64,000 nt of DNA, taken from the NCBI RefSeq assembly GCF_000389635.1, contig NC_021182.1, positions 3,286,001 through 3,350,000 of the forward strand, read 5' to 3'. Positions 55,221-63,973 of this stretch are shown piece by piece. The translations under genes and the position numbers were made by a program. Origin of the DNA: Clostridium pasteurianum BC1. GTDB taxonomy: Bacteria > Bacillota > Clostridia > Clostridiales > Clostridiaceae. The notes beneath the pieces were generated by a model. The model had not been told where the DNA came from and made no database searches. It saw only the letters and a program-made list of their open reading frames with translations. Positions within the stretch are counted from its first letter, which is position 1, and each line of letters opens with the position of its first letter.

Positions 55221-55976
55221 TTAAAACATAGATATATAATAATTTATAATATATTGTCCAAAAAACAAAGTTAACAGGCTAGATATGGCTATAAAAGGAC
55301 CAAAGGGAATGTAATCTTTCCTGTTCTTTATTTTCAACAAAATTAAGGCTATTCCAACTGCTCCTCCAATAATAAAGGACAAAAAAAGCATTACTATGGA
55401 AAGTTTAAGTCCCAAAAACAATCCACACATAAGACATATCTCTGCGTCTCCCCAGCCCATGCCCTTTGTTAACAGAATAATTAGGGCTATAAAACCACCA
55501 GCTGCTATACCACCTAACACAAACTCCATAACATTTAAATTAAAAAAATACCCTACTATAATAAAGCCTACTCCAAATACAATACCTGTTATGGTAGTAC
55601 TAAAATATACATCTGTAGTATCAAAATCGATCATTCCAATTACAATAAGTAGTGAAACTAGGATAATAAATTTAATAGTAAAAAAAGTTAATCCATACCT
55701 TTCATATACAAAATAAAATAGAGCAGCAGTTACTATTTCTACAGAGGGATATCTTAAAGATATCTTTTCGCCGCAATATCTGCATTTCCCCTTAAGAAAA
55801 ATATAGCTTATTACAGGTATAAGATCATAGCCCTTAATTTTATTATTGCAGCTTGTACAATGGGATGGTGGAAAAGCTATGGATTCTCCTCTTGGTATCC
55901 TATAAATACATACGTTAAAAAAACTTCCAAGGAGTAATCCTAAAATAATAATGTATATTCCTATTAAAATATTCAT
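55221..55976 (-). CDS. Prepilin peptidase (type IV leader peptidase)
   Basis: The 251-residue membrane protease (aspartic, family A24) cleaves and N-methylates prepilins. I prefer the ATG at 55976, nine bases after AAGGAAG. The N-terminal cysteine pairs HCTSC and CRYC form the zinc site. The catalytic aspartates are in GMIDFDT and GMGWGDAEI (motif GxGD-like). Eight hydrophobic segments are seen. The neighbouring gene is a type IV pilin remnant, as expected. Confidence 0.9.
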   Translation of the reverse strand: MNILIGIYIIILGLLLGSFFNVCIYRIPRGESIAFPPSHCTSCNNKIKGYDLIPVISYIFLKGKCRYCGEKISLRYPSVEIVTAALFYFVYERYGLTFFTIKFIILVSLLIVIGMIDFDTTDVYFSTTITGIVFGVGFIIVGYFFNLNVMEFVLGGIAAGGFIALIILLTKGMGWGDAEICLMCGLFLGLKLSIVMLFLSFIIGGAVGIALILLKIKNRKDYIPFGPFIAISSLLTLFFGQYIINYYISMF

Positions 55977-56130
55977 AATTTTGATCTTCCTTATCTTCAA
56001 GTATCTTTAATAAAAAATCTCCTACCATATTATAGTAAGAGATTTTTATGCATTGTTCAAGTATTTATTTTATAATCGTTTTACTTAATGAAAATTGCTG
56101 ATTATATAATTATTCAATAACCTAATTACT

Positions 56131-56500
56131 CTAAGGTTCACTAGTTTCAAGGCCATTAATTGTAATGAGTGATGCTTTTCCATCTAATTTATCTATAGAA
56201 AATTCTCCTGATGCTACTTTATTTAAGCTTTCCATAGACATAGCTTCATTAGTTTTATTGAGGCAATCTGGAATCTTATTACTATCCAACACCTCTTCAG
56301 CAACTAATTTATCAATTCCATCAGCGTAAGTAATTTTCCCTGAATAATTTGTTGAATTATCTCCTATTTGAGCATCACTGGGACCTTTGTCTGAATTATA
56401 AGCCTCTATAGCACTCATTATAGTTTTTGCACTGGTTTGAATATTAGATTTCTCCGCTTTTTTTCTGTAGCCTAAAACATTAGGTACAAGTATTTTAACA
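56131..56500 (-). pseudogene. Type IV pilin-like gene, N-terminal part lost
   Basis: The surviving frame reads ILVPNVLGYRKKAEKSNIQT, typical of the region just after the hydrophobic pilin helix, and continues through a pseudopilin head domain to 56131. The expected class III leader and FTLxELxxxIAI helix are absent: upstream of about 56494 the sequence is unrelated AT-rich DNA. The break lies at the edge of the second prophage, so integration into the pilin gene is a plausible cause. The next gene downstream is the prepilin peptidase. Confidence 0.65.
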
Positions 56501-56597
56501 TTTGAATCGATTTGAATAAATTTGAGCAAATGTATTTAAAATAGCCATTTATAAGGGTTTTATAATTTTTACAACTAACAATTATTTGAATAGTTTA

Positions 56598-56641
56598 GAA
56601 GAATAATTTTGACGAATTTTTGACGTCAAAATTATTCTTCT
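56598..56641. terminator. Near-perfect long hairpin
   Basis: agaagaataattttgac and gtcaaaattattcttct form a 17-base stem with an eleven-base loop. It lies directly after the small coiled-coil gene and may terminate it, or mark the prophage end. Confidence 0.6.
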
Positions 56642-56795
56642 ATATATAATTGATATTAAATGCCTTTAATATTTCTTCACATTTATTTTTAACCTTTACT
56701 GATTGTTTTGTTAAATACTCGTTTGCATTCATTAATTTTTTATTATGTAATCTAAGCTTTTCATTTTCTATTTTTAATTTTTCTATTTCTTTCAC
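56640..56795 (-). CDS. Small coiled-coil protein
   Basis: A GTG at 56795 follows GGGGGA by seven bases and opens 51 residues: MKEIEKLKIENEKLRLHNKK, then a helix to KAFNINYI. Heptad-spaced leucines and isoleucines suggest a coiled coil. It resembles small phage or plasmid accessory proteins, but I recognise no family. It ends in the long hairpin at 56598. Confidence 0.5.
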   Translation of the reverse strand: MKEIEKLKIENEKLRLHNKKLMNANEYLTKQSVKVKNKCEEILKAFNINYI

Positions 56796-57256
56796 TAAGA
56801 TTCCCCCAATATTATCAAATATTTTTTCTTATAAGTTTTTTATTATTAAAATTTATTTTTCTTATGCAACCCTTATTATATCTATATTTGCGAACACTTC
56901 CCGAACATCTGTTCTCGTATGTGTAATATTATTGTACAACTTTTATTTATGTTCTGCAAATTTTTTAAAATTCTATATTCGACACCCTCATTTTGGAAAA
57001 TACTCTAAAGGCTGTTATTTTAATCTAAGATTTAGTTGAAAGCATATTAACAATGCATTCATTTCTTATACATATTTCGCATGTTTGAATAATAACTTTA
57101 ATTGGATAATATTAAATATGAAATTTGGGAACAGTTTTATAAAATGTGTAATTTATGACAGTATATAAAATTACGTATATAGTAATTTTCTTACTGAATT
57201 GATACTAATTATAACCAATAACGTTACAATCTAATCTAGTGATAGGAGGTAACGTT

Positions 57257-57493
57257 ATGATCAGAATATACTTATCTAAGTTATTAGGAGAACGTAGATG
57301 GACACAAGCAGACCTTGCTCGTAAAACTGGAATAAGACCAGCAACTATAAATGAAATATACCACGAATTATCTGAAAGAGTGAATTTAGAGCATTTGGAT
57401 AAGATATGTGAGGTATTAGACTGTAGACTAGATGAATTAATCAAATATATACCAAATAAAAAGAATCATTCTAAAAAATGGTGGAAGGAGTAA
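57257..57493 (+). CDS. Cro/CI-family transcriptional regulator
   Basis: The ATG at 57257 follows AGGAGG by nine bases. The 78 residues hold a helix-turn-helix of the XRE kind: RWTQADLARKTGIRPATINE then HLDKICEVLDCRLDELI. It is a short, single-domain form like those that hold the lysis-lysogeny switch or control small toxin genes. It is the only clear plus-strand gene besides the toxin-like peptide in this prophage part, and a terminator follows. Confidence 0.85.
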   Translation: MIRIYLSKLLGERRWTQADLARKTGIRPATINEIYHELSERVNLEHLDKICEVLDCRLDELIKYIPNKKNHSKKWWKE

Positions 57494-57513
57494 CTATATA
57501 AGCTACTCCTTTA
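57486..57513 (+). terminator. Terminator of the Cro/CI gene
   Basis: aaggagta pairs with tactcctt around an ctatataagc loop; the stop codon lies inside the left arm. A copy is at 9914-9945. Confidence 0.75.
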
Positions 57514-57524
57514 TGCTATTTGTA

Positions 57525-58286
57525 TTATTCTTTTTCATTAATTAATGATGGAGCCTCTATATTTTTTATAGAAAAACTATAGCCAAAATTATCTGCATTT
57601 TTAATTTTAATTTTAATTTTTTGTTCATATTCATTTTCAAATATATCATAAAAATTAAAAATAAAGTTTATATCATCTTCAGCACTAACATTGGATAATA
57701 CATCAAGGTGCACAATGCATTTTTCTCTGACTGAAAGCGATACTCCGTAATTATCATTTTTTGTTATTTTTTTATTTTCTGCCCTACAAATTATATTTAA
57801 TGCAATCCCTATGCCATCATTTTTTAAAATAAAAGTAATATTTTTAGTTTTTAAACTATTATTATTAATATTTGCATTTTTTACATAATTTTCATTATCA
57901 ACTGTGATATTAATATTTTGATATTCAGTAATATTTTCAACTGTCTTATTTATAATCCTTAAATATGGCTTGACTTTTAAAATCCTAGAATTTTTTGTAA
58001 ATTTTCTTTCTTCTAACTTTTTATTATCATCTTTTTCCTTTTCTTCACTGTCTTTATTTTTGTAATAGTCAAGTGTCAAAAATACACCAGCAACCGAAAA
58101 AACACCCCCTAAAATAGCTCCAAAATAACTACCAAAAAAACCAACCCATGCGTCCCTCCCAATGCCTCCCGAATAAGGGAATGGTATTATCACCAATATA
58201 TATACTATTACAGGCAAAACACAGATAAATAAAATAATATACATCCAATGTTGTTTTAAATAATCTAAAATTTTATCTAAATCCAT
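57525..58286 (-). CDS. Membrane protein with soluble C-terminal domain, prophage accessory
   Basis: The 253-residue protein has two hydrophobic segments near the N-terminus (MYIILFICVLPVIVYILVII and GFFGSYFGAILGGVFSVAGV), then a charged linker (NKDSEEKEKDDNKK) and a 150-residue beta-rich domain. No family is certain; the layout recalls small membrane-anchored sensor or exclusion proteins. It converges on the Cro/CI gene and is not part of the late operon, so it is probably expressed in the lysogen. Confidence 0.6.
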   Translation of the reverse strand: MDLDKILDYLKQHWMYIILFICVLPVIVYILVIIPFPYSGGIGRDAWVGFFGSYFGAILGGVFSVAGVFLTLDYYKNKDSEEKEKDDNKKLEERKFTKNSRILKVKPYLRIINKTVENITEYQNINITVDNENYVKNANINNNSLKTKNITFILKNDGIGIALNIICRAENKKITKNDNYGVSLSVREKCIVHLDVLSNVSAEDDINFIFNFYDIFENEYEQKIKIKIKNADNFGYSFSIKNIEAPSLINEKE

Positions 58287-58601
58287 AATAATCCTTCCTT
58301 CATATTTTTATACAATAATTCTACAAAAAATAAAAAAATCCTCCCTTTTACTGGAGAATAACCAAAATTATTTACGGTTCAATAAAACTCTAATATATGT
58401 CAATAATCTCAACTACACTTTAAGCTGCATCTTCTTTATTTTTTTAAGATGTGCCTTTATGATCCATCTTTTATATAAGAAAATAAGGAAACAGTAAATA
58501 CTGATTCCTTAAGTTTCCTAATTGATATAAGGATAAAAATCTTTATATCAACAAATACTAAAAACGCAATTAATCCTCTAACACCGAGAAAGGAGGACTA
58601 C

Positions 58602-58679
58602 ATGATGAATTTTAACTTTTTTATTTTAGTAATAAAAGTTGGGATATTACTAATTGAATATTTTCTTAAATTAAAGTAG
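58602..58679 (+). CDS. Small hydrophobic peptide, holin-like type I toxin candidate
   Basis: AAAGGAGG precedes adjacent ATG codons at 58602 and 58605. The 25-residue peptide reads MMNFNFFILVIKVGILLIEY and ends FLKLK: one hydrophobic helix plus a basic end. The size, strong ribosome-binding site and tight terminator (58682-58712) match the small holin-like toxin peptides common in Firmicutes. An antisense RNA partner has not been identified by eye. Confidence 0.5.
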   Translation: MMNFNFFILVIKVGILLIEYFLKLK

Positions 58680-58681
58680 TT

Positions 58682-58712
58682 GATTGAGCAGTTCCAGCTG
58701 CTCTTTCTCTAC
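58682..58712 (+). terminator. Terminator of the small peptide gene
   Basis: gagcag pairs with ctgctc around ttccag, followed by tttctc. Confidence 0.65.
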
Positions 58713-58859
58713 TCATATTATGTTCAATAAGAATAAATTAAATACACATAAAAATAAATTAAATATAAAAATTTGATTTTAATTTATTTTTATATGCCTG
58801 TATTAATTCCAATTACGTCGATAAATGAAAATAGAACATATTTTTATGTAAAAAAATAA

Positions 58860-58886
58860 AGCCTAGGGATTAATTCCCTAGGCTTA
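58860..58886 (-). terminator. Terminator of the phage lysis operon
   Basis: agcctaggga pairs with tccctaggct, followed on the minus strand by TTATTTTTTT. It matches 10079-10106. Confidence 0.8.
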
Positions 58887-58889
58887 AAA

Positions 58890-59408
58890 TTATTGAGCTT
58901 GTTGAACAGTAGCAGAGTTCTGAATATCAACAAGTCTTTGTTTGAGAGCTGCATTCTCCTGAATTAATTGAGCACTTTGAGCTTGTGCCTGCTGTAATGC
59001 TGCTGATTTTTGAACATCTGCAGGCTTGATAATACCACTCTCTAATAGTTTTGAATTCACATCTCCAGTAATTGATTCCCTAAAATGCTGAATATCTTCT
59101 TGGCTAATACCAGGAATCTTTTCAGCTATATATTTATCAAAAGTTTTTAATTTATCTTCTGATACACCAATTTTGCCTTTAAACTCCTGTTCTACTCTAT
59201 TATATATATCTACTGCTAATTGCCTTTTCGCATTGTATTTATCAGTACCCATTTGCTGAATTAATTTATCTTTTTCAGCTTTAATATACTGAATTCCAAT
59301 GTCCATTAAACCATCAAGAACAATTTTTAATATTGCTAGTATTCCAGCAACCGCAACTCCTTGTATTGCTATTTTTGAACCTTCAATTATAGCCTGTGTG
59401 TTATTCAT
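58890..59408 (-). CDS. Phage holin of the LL-H type
   Basis: The 172-residue protein has one hydrophobic N-terminal segment (IAIQGVAVAGILAILKIVLDG) followed by helical, lysine- and glutamine-rich sequence (QAQAQSAQLIQENAALKQRL). This is the design of LL-H-type holins or holin-associated proteins. It lies after the endolysin on the same strand with a small gap. The long polar tail is typical for the family. Membrane pore formation for lysis is inferred. Confidence 0.7.
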   Translation of the reverse strand: MNNTQAIIEGSKIAIQGVAVAGILAILKIVLDGLMDIGIQYIKAEKDKLIQQMGTDKYNAKRQLAVDIYNRVEQEFKGKIGVSEDKLKTFDKYIAEKIPGISQEDIQHFRESITGDVNSKLLESGIIKPADVQKSAALQQAQAQSAQLIQENAALKQRLVDIQNSATVQQAQ

Positions 59409-59472
59409 TTTACATTACCATCCTTTTAATTTATTTTTATATTAAAAAAGACAACCTATAATCAAGGCTGCC

Positions 59473-60324
59473 TTAGTGAATCTTGAACCAGTTATTTTCT
59501 ATATCTGAATACAAAGTATTTGCGGTTTGTGTTCCAACTTCTCTATCTGCAGCTATATGCATAATCTCTTGATACCTTTGTACTGCATCACCAGTAAGTG
59601 TTCCAAAATCACCATCAATTTTAAGATTTATACCCAACAATACATTTAGTATAGCTTGTAGTAATCTTACTCTATTACTATTTTCACCTTGTTTAATTGC
59701 CCCCATAGTATCTACCTCCAAATTTATTTTTGCAGCTGTTAAAATAACGTTATTGCTTGCTGATCCTAACAATATTCCATCTTTAAAGATATTCTTATCA
59801 CATTCACTTAAAATTCCAGCTGATCTTCCGTGTTCTGTATACTGCCACCCTACTTCATTTTGTACTTGTGGATCATTAGAGCTGTAGTTAGCTATCCATA
59901 CAGGAATATCTTGAAGCTGTGAATAATCTATATTATCTCTTAAAAAGCTTACATAGGTATAAAGTACACATTCTATACCTTTAGATTTCATAAGGTCATA
60001 GAACTGTCTTATATTATTTGTTATCTGCTGCTTTGATTGACCTAAGGTAACCTCACAGTCAATTGCTAGTTTACAATGGAATGGCAAGCTGCCAATTACA
60101 CTTAGTATATTGTTAACTTCATCTTCCATAGAATTATTTCTAAGAAAATGATAGAAACCTATTTTTAGTCCTGCTGCTATTGCCTGCTCATAATAGGTTC
60201 TAAAATTGCTGGCTTTCCATGTTTTGCCTTCTGTACTTTTTATATAGGCAATTTCATTGCCATCACTTCTAAGCGCTTTAAAATCAACGATACTCTGATA
60301 ATCTGAAAGATCTATTCCATTCAT
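59473..60324 (-). CDS. GH25 endolysin with peptidoglycan-binding domain
   Basis: The 283-residue enzyme cleaves the glycan strand of peptidoglycan at the end of phage growth. GH25 motifs: GIDLSDYQ at the start, YIKSTEG, GFYHFLR, and LAIDCEV with the catalytic acids. Residues about 210-275 form a PG_binding_1 domain (RVRLLQAILNV, IDGDFGTLTGDAVQRYQ). It has no signal peptide, so it needs a holin. It starts one base after the holin stop, so they are coupled. Confidence 0.92.
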   Translation of the reverse strand: MNGIDLSDYQSIVDFKALRSDGNEIAYIKSTEGKTWKASNFRTYYEQAIAAGLKIGFYHFLRNNSMEDEVNNILSVIGSLPFHCKLAIDCEVTLGQSKQQITNNIRQFYDLMKSKGIECVLYTYVSFLRDNIDYSQLQDIPVWIANYSSNDPQVQNEVGWQYTEHGRSAGILSECDKNIFKDGILLGSASNNVILTAAKINLEVDTMGAIKQGENSNRVRLLQAILNVLLGINLKIDGDFGTLTGDAVQRYQEIMHIAADREVGTQTANTLYSDIENNWFKIH

Positions 60325-60325
60325 G

Positions 60326-60742
60326 CTATTTCCCTCCCTTATTTTTTAATTGTTCCAAAACATTAATAAGTTTCTGTGGTAATGGCACTCCTGTTTTGCC
60401 TATATTCTCTAAAATAGAAATACCCTCGTTCGCTATATAAAAATAACAAACGAAGGTACGGAACACCCATACATCATTATTTATTAATCTGTCTAATAAA
60501 ACTGCTATTGTAACTATTATAAGAATTGACAGTTTCTTAGCAATCCCTTTATAGCTTATCTTACTATTTACCTTGTGTTGCCATATAGCTCCTGCCAGCC
60601 CAGTTATATAATCTAGTCCCATGAACCAAAATAACACTGTCAGCGGAGTATCCCACCCACCAAGAATATACGTAAATACACCTCCTATCCCTGCTACTAT
60701 GCCATTAAATAATGGATTGTCACCTAATAATTGTCTTTTCAC
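60326..60742 (-). CDS. Phage holin, family 4 (toxin-secretion/phage-lysis holin)
   Basis: The 138-residue protein has three to four hydrophobic segments and the family core GLDYITGLAGAIWQHKVNSK (residues about 42-62), then SYKGIAKKLSILIIV. It makes the pore that releases the endolysin encoded just downstream. AAGGAGGTG precedes the ATG. It is the first gene of the lysis cassette. Confidence 0.88.
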   Translation of the reverse strand: MKRQLLGDNPLFNGIVAGIGGVFTYILGGWDTPLTVLFWFMGLDYITGLAGAIWQHKVNSKISYKGIAKKLSILIIVTIAVLLDRLINNDVWVFRTFVCYFYIANEGISILENIGKTGVPLPQKLINVLEQLKNKGGK

Positions 60743-60784
60743 ATTGCACCTCCTTGAATTTTTGAGTATTAAAAAAACACCTAC

Positions 60785-61057
60785 CTAAGTAGATGCTATT
60801 GGATAACTTGTATTTATTGCACTTGCTAATACCTCCAAGGTTTTACTTGCAGTATTGACCTTAAAATCTTTAGGACTATTCATAACGTTCATATCCTTAT
60901 CCAACACCACAGAATCTAAAATTAAGGCTAGATCCGTAGAGTGACTGCCAAAGAAAACATTTAATTCTTGGATTCCAGTACATAAAGAATATATATCTCC
61001 ATTACTTTTGTAATAGAATACTGTCATTTTAGTATTCATTTCGTCTAATGTTGCCAT
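60785..61057 (-). CDS. Small phage structural or accessory protein
   Basis: The 90-residue protein contains the patterns FYYKSNGDIYSLCTGIQELN and VVLDKDMNVMNSPKDFKV. Short proteins of this kind lie between the tail protein and holin in many clostridial phages; no function is known. AGGAGGT precedes the ATG. It lies 18 bases after the tail gene stop and is co-transcribed. Confidence 0.65.
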   Translation of the reverse strand: MATLDEMNTKMTVFYYKSNGDIYSLCTGIQELNVFFGSHSTDLALILDSVVLDKDMNVMNSPKDFKVNTASKTLEVLASAINTSYPIAST

Positions 61058-61075
61058 TTCAATTTACCTCCTAAA

Positions 61076-63031
61076 TTAAGCAATAGCTATATAATCAATA
61101 TCAATGTTACCGTCTTGATAAAAAGTCCACGTAATACCATCCGCGTTTACACTTCCTGTAAGAATTGTTACATATACATCAAAAGTTCCATTTGCATAGT
61201 TTTCTGATGTTGAAATATATTGTTTCATTAAAATATATCCTGAGGCCGTATCACTTTTAATGGATATATTAATACTAAATTCTTTATTTCTATATTCATC
61301 CGGTAGAGTTATTATGGTATGTGTACTATTGGGTATGGTGGCAGAACCCTTATAAGTTAAATAATGATATTTTTTCTTTGTGGCACCGTTTATGTGTTCT
61401 AACCCATCAGCTGAAATTTTGGTTGAGGTACCGTCTGAATGTGTATATAATGAATAATCCTTAGTATGCTGCGCTGTATCTCCAGCTTTACCGAGAGTAA
61501 ATGTTTGACCATCAAAACTATAATCTCTTCCAACTAACTTTAAGTCAGTACCATCAAAGTAAAGATTATAGTCTGTAGTGGAATTTCCAATAAGAAGAGT
61601 TCCCTGGTCTAAATTAAAAGTAACCTTTCCACCAACTAAAAGCCCAGCAACTATTAAGTCTGCAACAAATCCTTTTCCAGTTCCAAAGGTTCTCCAGTTC
61701 CAAGCATTACCTATCTTATCTGCAGCTATGGCAAAAATACCTGGACCCAAATACATAGCTCCATAATCAGGACTATCCGCATTTGTATTTTCTAATAAAT
61801 ATCCCTTATCTTCCATTACAGTTGCATTCTGATAAGCTCCGCTGGCAAGTAACTTGTTTTTAAGCGTATCTATTATTCCCTGCAGGAAGAAAGTATTAAG
61901 TTTTCCCTGTGCTGTTAGAACTGCATCAAGAGCATTAGCCGCACGTTGCATATTGATTTGTCTATCTGTTAAGGTTTCAAATTTATTATCTATAGTAAGC
62001 GTGGAATTCCAAGGTTGTAACAAATCCTCATCCGTTTCAATAACTGTAAACCAATCATTAACATTCATGACTTCATTAATAACTTTGTAGTCATTACCTA
62101 TAACAAAATCATCTATATTAAGGTTTAATACACTTAGATTTAAGGCTGTAATCTGTAATTTGATTTTAGCTTTCTTAGCGTTGTCTAAATATTCTTGGCC
62201 TGCAGCTTTAAGTGCGTTTACATCTGCAATATCCTTTAGGTCGGCTATCTGCTCGACTATTCCAACTTGTGCTACTGTGGCAGCATCTTCTAAATAGTCC
62301 TTACCATTATTCACTGTTTCTATAGTAAGGTTATCTTTGCCTACTGGAATAACTCTACTTGCTATATTGGTTACATCATTTTCAAGTGTCATATCCTTCA
62401 TGTTATAACCTAAATGAATAGTCGTAGAGCTTTGCTGACCCACTAGTCCCGTATAGTCTAAATATCTAATCCCATTTTCTTTGCGAACACTTAAGACCCC
62501 ATAAAACTTATTTACAAACTGGTCAATTATAAAATTAAGTGTATTCTCAAAATTTGTTGCAATAGCCAAAACACCAGTAACATCTACAGTACCTAAAGTA
62601 AACTGTTTATCACTGGTGGTATGGCTGTTATGATAGTCTATAAGTAATTGTAGCCCTTGAATAATAGAAAGCCCGCTTAAATCCCACGACCTGGTTCTAG
62701 TATCATTTAAATAAGCAAGTTCTCCTTCACAAGTAACCTCTTTATAAAATTTGCCTGTGTTATCCATTTTGTTCGGAGAGCTTAAAACTCTGCCTTCAAA
62801 TCTAATCTCGTTATTTCTGATACCTATAACTTTGATTAATGTAACTAAGTCATAGATCTTATCAAAACCTGGATTAAACTTAGGAACAGTAAAGGTTAAT
62901 TTTTCAGCTACGGACTTTCTTCTATTCAAATCTAGTTTTGTAAACTTGGGAGTATTTTTATCTGGTGCAGGAAAATGCACAATAGTTTCTTCTGTACCAT
63001 TAATTAAGATTACTTTATAAATAGGTATCAC
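61076..63031 (-). CDS. Phage tail protein (tail-associated endopeptidase type)
   Basis: The 651-residue protein matches the prophage minor tail protein group: N-terminal domain (LDLNRRKSVAEKLTFTVPKF, NEIRFEGRVLSSPNKM), a central structural part, then a repetitive beta region (YNLYFDGTDLKLVGRDYSFD) for receptor contact. The start is unusual: a GTG at 63031 is fused to AAAGGAG, leaving no spacer, and the next good position (63022) is ATT. A few residues at the N-terminus are therefore uncertain. Confidence 0.82.
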   Translation of the reverse strand: MIPIYKVILINGTEETIVHFPAPDKNTPKFTKLDLNRRKSVAEKLTFTVPKFNPGFDKIYDLVTLIKVIGIRNNEIRFEGRVLSSPNKMDNTGKFYKEVTCEGELAYLNDTRTRSWDLSGLSIIQGLQLLIDYHNSHTTSDKQFTLGTVDVTGVLAIATNFENTLNFIIDQFVNKFYGVLSVRKENGIRYLDYTGLVGQQSSTTIHLGYNMKDMTLENDVTNIASRVIPVGKDNLTIETVNNGKDYLEDAATVAQVGIVEQIADLKDIADVNALKAAGQEYLDNAKKAKIKLQITALNLSVLNLNIDDFVIGNDYKVINEVMNVNDWFTVIETDEDLLQPWNSTLTIDNKFETLTDRQINMQRAANALDAVLTAQGKLNTFFLQGIIDTLKNKLLASGAYQNATVMEDKGYLLENTNADSPDYGAMYLGPGIFAIAADKIGNAWNWRTFGTGKGFVADLIVAGLLVGGKVTFNLDQGTLLIGNSTTDYNLYFDGTDLKLVGRDYSFDGQTFTLGKAGDTAQHTKDYSLYTHSDGTSTKISADGLEHINGATKKKYHYLTYKGSATIPNSTHTIITLPDEYRNKEFSINISIKSDTASGYILMKQYISTSENYANGTFDVYVTILTGSVNADGITWTFYQDGNIDIDYIAIA

Positions 63032-63045
63032 CTCCTTTTTGGGTA

Positions 63046-63083
63046 TTAAAAAAGAGCCTTGAATTTCTTCAAAACTCTTTTAT
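63046..63083 (-). terminator. Weak hairpin after the HEPN-like gene
   Basis: aaaaagagcc..tgaa and ttcaaaactcttt form an imperfect stem, followed on the minus strand by TTTTTTA. It separates the HEPN-like gene from the tail gene. Confidence 0.5.
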
Positions 63084-63086
63084 CAA

Positions 63087-63851
63087 TTAATGTATTGTAT
63101 TAATTAATTCCTCTTGTTTTTTTATATACTCTATAGCGTCTTTAAATGTTTTATTTTCATTTTTTGCCGCTAATAATCCTAAAGCCGTAACCTCTCCTTT
63201 GGTAGCCTTAGGATAGTCACTTTCAAAACTATATTTCTTATTAAGTTTATGCATATTAACTTCTATTAAGCTTTTATTGTATTTTTCTTTAATAATTGTT
63301 AAGTTTTTATTAATGTAGTTAAATAGATATTCCCCATACTCATTTACTTGTTCATCAGTAGGTATATACCCATTATGAATAACTTCATTTCTGAATTTTG
63401 TTATATTTTGTTTTTCTTTATTTTTTTTATATGTTTTCATTATAGTGTTATTTATATCTTCAGGGCGCTTTTTAAATTCTTGTAAATATAAGAAATAAAA
63501 AGCACCTAATTGCCTTTCAGATTGAGAAGATACATATTTCCATGTCTTTTCATATTCTTCAAAGCTTACACCATTATTTACAGAGAACACTGAAATACAC
63601 CATTCATGAAATCTTTCTAATGATGAAGCCAAACACGAAACTGCTTCTTGCTTGTATCCATCTAATAAAGCTGATATACTCATATCAAATAATATTTCAA
63701 ATTTTTCATTTTGAGATATTAAATGTGTTTTATGTCCTTTGTTACATGTTAATTCATATATTCCTTCATCATTAACATTTACATCATTAAAGTTAATATT
63801 TAATACTTTATTTTCTTTTAAACACACCATGCATGGTAATAAAAATTTCAT
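63087..63851 (-). CDS. Zinc-ribbon protein with an R-x4-H (HEPN-like) motif, prophage cargo
   Basis: I prefer the ATG at 63851, nine bases after AAGGAG. The 254-residue protein has an N-terminal metal site (CMVC at about residues 7-10 and CNKGHKTH at about 36-43). A helical body holds FRNEVIHNGYIPT at about residues 156-168. This R-N-x3-H arrangement (Rx4H) is the catalytic pattern of HEPN RNases found in toxin-antitoxin and abortive-infection systems. It lies between phage tail genes but has its own terminators, like a phage-carried cargo gene. I cannot confirm RNase activity or name a family. Confidence 0.5.
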   Translation of the reverse strand: MKFLLPCMVCLKENKVLNINFNDVNVNDEGIYELTCNKGHKTHLISQNEKFEILFDMSISALLDGYKQEAVSCLASSLERFHEWCISVFSVNNGVSFEEYEKTWKYVSSQSERQLGAFYFLYLQEFKKRPEDINNTIMKTYKKNKEKQNITKFRNEVIHNGYIPTDEQVNEYGEYLFNYINKNLTIIKEKYNKSLIEVNMHKLNKKYSFESDYPKATKGEVTALGLLAAKNENKTFKDAIEYIKKQEELINTIH

Positions 63852-63924
63852 TGACATCATCTCCTTTTCTTTTTAACTTTCTACAAAATAATTGAAATTC
63901 CTTTATTTTTTAGGAAAATATTCA

Positions 63925-63965
63925 AAATAAAAAAGGACTTAGAAATTAGCCTAAATCCTTTTGAG
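63925..63965 (-). terminator. Terminator upstream of the HEPN-like gene
   Basis: aaaaaggacttag pairs with ctaaatcctttt; the minus strand continues TTTTTTATT. It ends the preceding phage transcript beyond the window and isolates the HEPN-like gene. Confidence 0.7.
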
Positions 63966-63973
63966 TTCAATAT

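Noticed and set aside
57205-57444. Minus-strand frame opposite the Cro/CI gene
   Set aside because: The plus strand has AGGAGG before the ATG and a clear helix-turn-helix; the minus-strand reading has neither.
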